From an uncultured Candidatus Melainabacteria bacterium (GTDB lineage: Bacteria; Cyanobacteriota; Vampirovibrionia; Gastranaerophilales; Gastranaerophilaceae): a DNA stretch of 10,815 bases. The notes under the pieces are model-generated. The model was not told the DNA's origin, made no database searches, and was given only the letters and a program-made list of their open reading frames with translations. The stretch spans positions 1-10,815 of the forward strand of contig CALAFU010000149.1 of NCBI GenBank assembly GCA_937891325.1, in the 5' to 3' direction. Positions 7,670-10,815 of the stretch are shown piece after piece (the first letter of the stretch is position 1; each line of letters starts with the position of its first letter). A program made the position numbers and the translations under genes.

Positions 7670-8239
7670 TTTGTCATATTCACGTTTGATTTCTTGAATG
7701 TCTTGCCACATAAGCCATTTAGGAGAACCTTTTTCGCGACTGTCGTTTCTTAACAAGTACGACGGGTGAAAAATTGGCATCATTTTAGAGCCATAAGGTC
7801 CGTCAAACCATTTGCCACGCGCACGAGTAATTCCTCGTTCGTTTGGAAGCATTGTGTTTAGGGCAATATTCCCACAAACAAGTATAATTTTAGGTTTTAA
7901 AATATCTAACTGTGCCTGTAAATACTCTCTGCAAGCCTCTTTTTCTTCAGGTAACGGATTTCTATTTTCAGGCGGACGACATTTTATTGTATTGCAAATA
8001 TAAACATCTTTTTGACGAGATAACCCAACAGAGGCAAAGATTTTGTCTAATAATTGTCCAGCTTTTCCAACAAATGGCAAACCTTTTTGATCTTCCCAAT
8101 ATCCAGGGGCTTCGCCGATTAAAACAAGGTTTGAATTTGGTACACCGTCAGAAAATACGGTGTTTGTTCTGCTCTTTGCAAGCGGACATTTCTGACAGTT
8201 TTTGCATTTTTCTCTGATTTGTTCAAGTTCTTCGTACAT
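7658..8239 (-). CDS. Type-4 uracil-DNA glycosylase (Fe-S)
   Basis: A 193-residue protein of the usual length for family-4 uracil-DNA glycosylases, which remove uracil from DNA to start base-excision repair. GEAPGYWED (42-50) is motif A of the active site, followed by the family run LPFVGKAGQLLDK. KCRPPENRNP (86-95) and HPSYLLR (158-164) are the other diagnostic motifs. The 4Fe-4S ligands should be Cys15 and Cys18 (or Cys12) with Cys87 and Cys103. All key residues are present. ATG 8239 has no Shine-Dalgarno; TATAAT ends 6 nt upstream. The gene is divergent from the small 8310-8507 gene (70 bp between starts) and its last codons overlap the end of the convergent HELGH gene. It is a housekeeping gene, probably functionally unrelated to its neighbours. 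Confidence 0.93.
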   Translation of the reverse strand: MYEELEQIREKCKNCQKCPLAKSRTNTVFSDGVPNSNLVLIGEAPGYWEDQKGLPFVGKAGQLLDKIFASVGLSRQKDVYICNTIKCRPPENRNPLPEEKEACREYLQAQLDILKPKIILVCGNIALNTMLPNERGITRARGKWFDGPYGSKMMPIFHPSYLLRNDSREKGSPKWLMWQDIQEIKREYDKLFV

Positions 8240-8251
8240 ATAAAAATTATA
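8240..8251 (-). promoter_or_regulatory. Leaderless-type promoter of the glycosylase gene
   Basis: On the minus strand TATAAT (8251-8246) is followed by TTTTAT and then ATG, exactly 6 nt. Transcription would begin at the A of ATG. No ribosome site is present in this AT-only stretch, and no strong -35 is seen. Confidence 0.55.
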
Positions 8252-8273
8252 GTATAAAATTTTGATTTCGTAT

Positions 8274-8304
8274 TATAATATAGTTAAAAAATGTACTAAG
8301 GAGG
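8274..8304 (+). promoter_or_regulatory. Promoter -10 and Shine-Dalgarno of the 65-residue gene
   Basis: TATAAT at 8274-8279 lies inside the 10-bp palindrome TATTATAATA (8271-8280). A near-perfect AAGGAGG (8298-8304) stands 5 nt before ATG 8310. Together they predict a leader of about 24 nt. The Shine-Dalgarno decides the start: the in-frame ATG at 8262 lies upstream of the -10 box and cannot be used from this promoter. Confidence 0.7.
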
Positions 8305-8309
8305 CAAAA

Positions 8310-8507
8310 ATGTATCAATTATTTGTAGAAACAGAAACTTCATTTGCACCAGATTTGGCAGGTGAATTCAAAGAATTGGACGAAGCAAGAGCTGCAGCAA
8401 AACAAGCTCAAGCAGAAAACCCAGATATAATGTATGAAATTAAAGAAACAGACGGACACGTAAATAACTATGGCGAACTAATCGCAACAGTAGTAGAACG
8501 TGGTTAA
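8310..8507 (+). CDS. Small acidic protein of unknown function
   Basis: A 65-residue soluble protein that I do not recognise. It starts MYQLFVETETSFAPDL and ends NNYGELIATVVERG. The likely fold is strand, Ala/Glu-rich helix (LDEARAAAKQAQAEN, about 22-36), strand (DIMYEIKETDG), strand (GELIATVVE). It has no membrane segment, no Cys and no signal peptide, and is strongly acidic. Consensus -10, the best Shine-Dalgarno in the window, and a strong terminator just downstream suggest a monocistronic, well-expressed gene. The frame is open upstream to ATG 8262, but the Shine-Dalgarno and promoter position favour ATG 8310. It is divergent from the uracil-DNA glycosylase; nothing links their functions. 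Confidence 0.8.
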   Translation: MYQLFVETETSFAPDLAGEFKELDEARAAAKQAQAENPDIMYEIKETDGHVNNYGELIATVVERG

Positions 8508-8532
8508 TTTCTACATTTAAAATAAATAACGC

Positions 8533-8571
8533 AGGCGGGGTTGCAAAGCAACCCCGCCTTTGTTTTGTTTA
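8533..8571 (+). terminator. Strong Rho-independent terminator
   Basis: Arms 8533-8544 (AGGCGGGGTTGC) and 8548-8559 form a perfect 12-bp stem with an AAA loop, followed by TTTGTTTTGTTT. It ends the 65-residue gene's transcript 25 bp after its stop. Read on the minus strand no T-run follows, only a T-rich stretch, so it is at best a weak terminator for the XRE gene. Confidence 0.92.
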
Positions 8572-8572
8572 T

Positions 8573-8848
8573 TTAATCTTCAAAAAAATGAAATCCTTTT
8601 GGTAATTTTTTCTCAACTAATTTGATTAATTCTGATAATGGTATATTGTATGCTTCCGCTAATTTCCACAGTGTAACAACCTTAACTTCAATCAATCCAT
8701 TTTCAACACGACTTGTATTGCCTACATCAAGTCCATATTCATGTGCAACATTATTTATTGACCTGTTAGGAACTTTTTCTCTTAATTCCTTCAATACAGA
8801 ACCAATTATTTTTGACAAATAAATTGTTTTTTCGTTTTTCTGTTGCAT
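8573..8848 (-). CDS. XRE-family helix-turn-helix regulator
   Basis: A 91-residue protein that is little more than one XRE (Cro/CI-like) DNA-binding domain. Helix 1 is about 12-25, the helix-turn-helix lies at about 30-50 (SINNVAHEYG turn LDVGNTSRVENG), followed by the family pattern TLWKLAEAYNIPLSELI (59-75). RVENG is the usual 'iExG' end of the recognition region. No ligand or peptidase domain is attached. It is divergent from the acetyltransferase gene with 61 bp between starts. Inverted half-sites TAATGTATAAA overlap its own -10 box and start codon and recur before the acetyltransferase, so it probably represses itself and controls the neighbour. There is no Shine-Dalgarno; TATAAT ends 6 nt before ATG. 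Confidence 0.85.
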   Translation of the reverse strand: MQQKNEKTIYLSKIIGSVLKELREKVPNRSINNVAHEYGLDVGNTSRVENGLIEVKVVTLWKLAEAYNIPLSELIKLVEKKLPKGFHFFED

Positions 8849-8898
8849 TTATACATTATATGTGTCATAATAAATCCATGTAATGTATAAATACATTA
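8847..8898. promoter_or_regulatory. Palindromic operator region between XRE and acetyltransferase
   Basis: TAATGTATAAATACATTA (8881-8898) has two perfect 8-bp arms around AA. A third identical half-site lies at 8851-8858. Seen otherwise, 8847-8858 and 8881-8892 form a perfect 12-bp inverted repeat with 22 bp between. One half-site covers the XRE -10 and start; the full palindrome lies in or just before the acetyltransferase leader and touches its AGGAG ribosome site (8898-8902). Possible acetyltransferase promoters are TTGCAT (8843-8848) with CATAAT (8866-8871), spacer 17, or GTGTCA (8862-8867) with TATAAA (8886-8891), spacer 18. Confidence 0.7.
8849..8860 (-). promoter_or_regulatory. Leaderless-type promoter of the XRE gene
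   Basis: On the minus strand TATAAT (8860-8855) is followed by GTATAA and ATG, exactly 6 nt. ATTACA 18 bp upstream is a weak -35. The -10 overlaps the operator half-site TAATGTAT (8858-8851), which would allow autorepression. Confidence 0.6.
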
Positions 8899-8909
8899 GG
8901 AGCTAAAAA

Positions 8910-9599
8910 ATGAATCTTTTTGATAAATTGTACAATTTGGTGATACGACTTTTATCCTCTTTAATTTTTAGTAAAAGGGGTAGAAGAGTTTTTAGGAAAG
9001 CTCTCTTAATTGATAAAAATAATAATGATAATTACTATGAAGATTGTCATCAAAGGTATCATTTAGGAAAATATTCATATTTAGGCGCAGGAGTAGTTAT
9101 TTATAATCCCAAAGAAACAACTATTGGAAAATATTGTTCAATTGCTAATTATGTCGCTATTGGTGCATTTAAACATCCGACAAAAACATTAACTATGCAT
9201 CCTTTTGTATATCAAAAGGAGCATCCTTCTATCAGTGATGATATTCGACTTGATAATCCACTAACTTATCTTGAAGATATTGGACGGAAAAAAGTTACAA
9301 TAGGAAATGATGTTTGGATTGGAGTGTTTGCAACAATTTTACCAAATATAACTATTGGAGATGGTGCGGTTATCGGTTCAAATGCAGTAGTAACAAAAGA
9401 TATTCCACCCTATGCGATTGTAGTTGGCGCACCTGCAAAGATTATAAAGTATCGTTTTGATGAAGAAACTGTTAAGCAATTATTAGAACTAAAATGGTGG
9501 AATTATTCAGAAAAATTTGTTAAAACTTTGCCATTTGAGGATATAAATGCTTGCATAAAACTTTTAAAAGAAAATGTTAATTTGCGACAAGTTAATTAA
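8910..9599 (+). CDS. Hexapeptide-repeat O-acetyltransferase (CatB/XAT-like)
   Basis: A 229-residue left-handed beta-helix acyltransferase that should move acetyl from acetyl-CoA to a hydroxyl, probably on a sugar. Hexapeptide turns are seen at about 52-86 (LGKYSYLGAGVVI, TIGKYCSIANYVAIG) and 128-162 (VTIGNDVWIGVFATILPNITIGDGAVIGSNAVV). IPPYAIVVGAPAKIIKYRF (165-183) and the LLELKWW tail (191-197) are typical of the xenobiotic-acetyltransferase branch. The catalytic His is expected in the loop KHPTKTLTMHPF (His89 or His97). An amphipathic, basic N-terminus (about 3-32) may touch the membrane. AGGAG lies 7 nt before ATG. No glycosyltransferase genes are nearby, so the substrate (cell-surface glycan, antibiotic or other) is open. 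With the XRE gene it may be an acquired cassette. Confidence 0.88.
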   Translation: MNLFDKLYNLVIRLLSSLIFSKRGRRVFRKALLIDKNNNDNYYEDCHQRYHLGKYSYLGAGVVIYNPKETTIGKYCSIANYVAIGAFKHPTKTLTMHPFVYQKEHPSISDDIRLDNPLTYLEDIGRKKVTIGNDVWIGVFATILPNITIGDGAVIGSNAVVTKDIPPYAIVVGAPAKIIKYRFDEETVKQLLELKWWNYSEKFVKTLPFEDINACIKLLKENVNLRQVN

Positions 9600-9645
9600 A
9601 ATAGTATGGCGGATTTGCAACGCAAATCCGCCATACTATTTTTTT
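9598..9645. terminator. Bidirectional Rho-independent terminator
   Basis: Arms 9598-9618 and 9622-9642 are a perfect 21-bp inverted repeat with a 3-nt loop (AAC). T-runs follow on the plus strand (9639-9645) and on the minus strand (from the AAAA at 9598-9601). It overlaps the acetyltransferase stop codon and lies 13 bp past the stop of the convergent transporter gene, so it can end both transcripts. Confidence 0.93.
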
Positions 9646-9657
9646 CAAATTTATAAA

Positions 9658-10197
9658 TTATACCAATTTTATTCCACAAAGTTGTAAAACTACGCCTGCG
9701 ATTGCGGCGAAAAAGAAGTAATATAAGGGGTTTTTCTTAAATTTGAAGGATAATGCAAATAAGCAGATAAACAAAATTAGTGCCGGCATGCTTGTTACGT
9801 TATCCTTAAAAAATCCTGCGCCAACTGCTGCCAAAAGACCACAACCGGCAGGTTTTAGTGAGTATAAAACCGCCTTAACCCAAAAATTATCTTTGAAGGT
9901 TTTTAAAACTTTTGAAATTGCAACAACAAACAAGAATGATGGAAAAATTAAAGCCAAAGTTGCGACGATACCACCAATTATTCCATAAGTTTGGAAACCT
10001 GCAAAAGTCGCCATATTTGCGCCTACAGGACCTGGAGTAATCATGGAAATTGCAATCATATTGGTTAATTGTTCTGTTGAATACCAACCATAAGTGTGTA
10101 CAAGTTGATATAAAAACGGCATTGTTGCATATCCGCCACCAACAGAGAAAACGCCAATCTTAAAAAATTCTATTATAAGGTGTACTAATGTCATCAT
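9658..10197 (-). CDS. Short-chain ChrA-type transporter, second subunit
   Basis: A 179-residue membrane protein of the chromate ion transporter (CHR) family in its half-length form, with about five or six hydrophobic segments. FFKIGVFSVGGGYATMPFL (11-29) and ISMITPGPVGANMATFAGF (50-68) are the CHR signatures, with an intact PGP. Half-length CHR proteins usually occur as adjacent pairs that act together; known activity is chromate export, but many in anaerobes are untested, so the real anion is unsure. The start overlaps the stop of the upstream half by 4 bp (ATGA), a second ATG follows at once, and AGAGGTG stands 6 nt before ATG 10197, so translational coupling is likely. The operon ends at the bidirectional hairpin 9598-9645. 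Confidence 0.9.
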   Translation of the reverse strand: MMTLVHLIIEFFKIGVFSVGGGYATMPFLYQLVHTYGWYSTEQLTNMIAISMITPGPVGANMATFAGFQTYGIIGGIVATLALIFPSFLFVVAISKVLKTFKDNFWVKAVLYSLKPAGCGLLAAVGAGFFKDNVTSMPALILFICLFALSFKFKKNPLYYFFFAAIAGVVLQLCGIKLV

Positions 10198-10742
10198 TTT
10201 TCACACCTCTTTAAGATTAATTTGTATGTAACGCCGATTATAACTGAACCTATAATTGCTAATACAGGTGAAAATTTAAAGAAGAAGGATGCTGAAAAAC
10301 AGCCTAAAAAGATTATCCAAGACATTACGTCAGTCAAACTGTTCTTCCACATTTCTTTGATTGTAAGGTATACGAGGATGATTACGGCAACACCCACACC
10401 CCAGAATATGCTTTGAATAAATGAAATTTTCAATAAATAATCAACGATTAAAGCAACGATTAAAATTGAAATGATAGGTGAAGTGATAATACCTAAAAGT
10501 GCAGTTGCAGCGCCTCTTTTGCCACGTAATTTGTAACCGACAAAAGCGGAAATGTTTGCAGCAATGATTCCTGGAATACTTTGACTTATTGCGTAAAAAT
10601 CAACAAGCTCTTCGTTTGTAATCCAATGACGCTTGTCAATAATGCTTTGTTGGATAAGCGGTACAATGACGTAACCACCGCCTAAAAGCTGAATTCCAAG
10701 AACTAAAAATTCAAAGTATAAATCTTTTAAAGATACCTTCAT
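10194..10742 (-). CDS. Short-chain ChrA-type transporter, first subunit
   Basis: A 182-residue partner of the downstream CHR protein. FLVLGIQLLGGGYVIVPLIQ (12-31) and ISQSIPGIIAANISAFVGY (52-70) are the CHR motifs. The usual PGP is PGI here, so this half may be the less conserved structural partner. Hydrophobic segments follow at about 79-105, 108-127, 139-155 and 157-176. ATG 10742 has no Shine-Dalgarno; TATAAT ends 6 nt before it. It is the first gene of a two-gene operon and overlaps the second gene by 4 bp. Its substrate cannot be told from sequence; chromate or a similar oxyanion is the family default. Confidence 0.9.
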   Translation of the reverse strand: MKVSLKDLYFEFLVLGIQLLGGGYVIVPLIQQSIIDKRHWITNEELVDFYAISQSIPGIIAANISAFVGYKLRGKRGAATALLGIITSPIISILIVALIVDYLLKISFIQSIFWGVGVAVIILVYLTIKEMWKNSLTDVMSWIIFLGCFSASFFFKFSPVLAIIGSVIIGVTYKLILKRCEK

Positions 10743-10754
10743 AAGTAGATTATA
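10743..10754 (-). promoter_or_regulatory. Leaderless-type promoter of the ChrA operon
   Basis: On the minus strand TATAAT (10754-10749) is followed by CTACTT and ATG, exactly 6 nt, so the transcript should begin at ATG. No Shine-Dalgarno is present. Further upstream an AT-rich inverted repeat, TTTTATC (10769-10775) with GATAAAA (10797-10803), covers the -35 zone; its role is unknown. Confidence 0.55.
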
Positions 10755-10815
10755 TAATAAAATAAAAATTTTATCTTGAAAAAAAAGATTTTCTTTGATA
10801 AAATGAGTTTACGGC

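Noticed and set aside
7912..8217. Plus-strand open frame of 101 codons
   Set aside because: It is antisense to the well-conserved uracil-DNA glycosylase and has no ribosome site or recognisable motif.
8262..8309. 16-residue N-terminal extension of the 65-residue protein
   Set aside because: Its ATG lies upstream of the -10 box and has no ribosome site; AAGGAGG points to ATG 8310.
10769..10803. AT-rich inverted repeat as a terminator of an outside gene
   Set aside because: The stem is broken and almost all A-T, so it would be unstable; kept only as a note on the chrA promoter.
10803..10815. Possible plus-strand gene start (ATGAGTTTACGG) at the right edge
   Set aside because: Only four codons are visible, with no Shine-Dalgarno and no -10 box at 6 nt; it cannot be supported.

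Overview
The window is AT-rich chromosomal DNA (by eye about one third G+C) using the standard code, with dense genes and G+C-rich hairpin terminators. A long AsmA-type envelope protein implies a diderm (outer-membrane) cell. The combination of AsmA, WG-repeat, short-chain ChrA and Fe-S uracil-DNA glycosylase genes, together with the protein style, suggests a gut bacterium of the Gastranaerophilales (Melainabacteria, Cyanobacteria-related) type. That placement is inference from style; no marker gene in the window proves it.

Layout. 1-286 is non-coding and ends in a terminator. 287-7669 is a symmetrical block: a minus-strand HELGH zinc-protease-like gene (287-1978), a minus-strand secreted WG-repeat gene (2050-2946), a 40-bp divergent promoter, a plus-strand AsmA-family gene (2987-5824), and a second HELGH gene on the plus strand (5918-7669) that is a clear paralogue of the first. 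A type-4 uracil-DNA glycosylase (7658-8239, minus) overlaps it tail to tail by 12 bp. A 65-residue unknown protein with a strong Shine-Dalgarno and terminator follows (8310-8507, plus). Then comes a probable accessory pair: an XRE regulator (8573-8848, minus) divergent from a hexapeptide acetyltransferase (8910-9599, plus), sharing palindromic half-sites. The right end is a translationally coupled pair of short ChrA-type transporters (10194-10742 and 9658-10197, minus).

How the genes relate. The AsmA and WG-repeat proteins are both predicted at the cell envelope and share one divergent promoter region. The two HELGH proteins have no Sec signal and share a three-part build: variable N-terminus, beta-rich middle, and gluzincin-like C-terminus with HExxH, a later conserved Glu region and a YLQQxFPxTIA tail. 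They are the best candidates for something undescribed.

The most striking non-coding signal is that four genes (2050-2946, 7658-8239, 8573-8848, 10194-10742) have a TATAAT or TATTAT box ending exactly 6 nt before ATG and no Shine-Dalgarno. This predicts leaderless mRNAs starting at the A of ATG. A fifth gene (2987-5824) has TATAAT 9 nt before ATG. Four other genes have ordinary Shine-Dalgarno sites.
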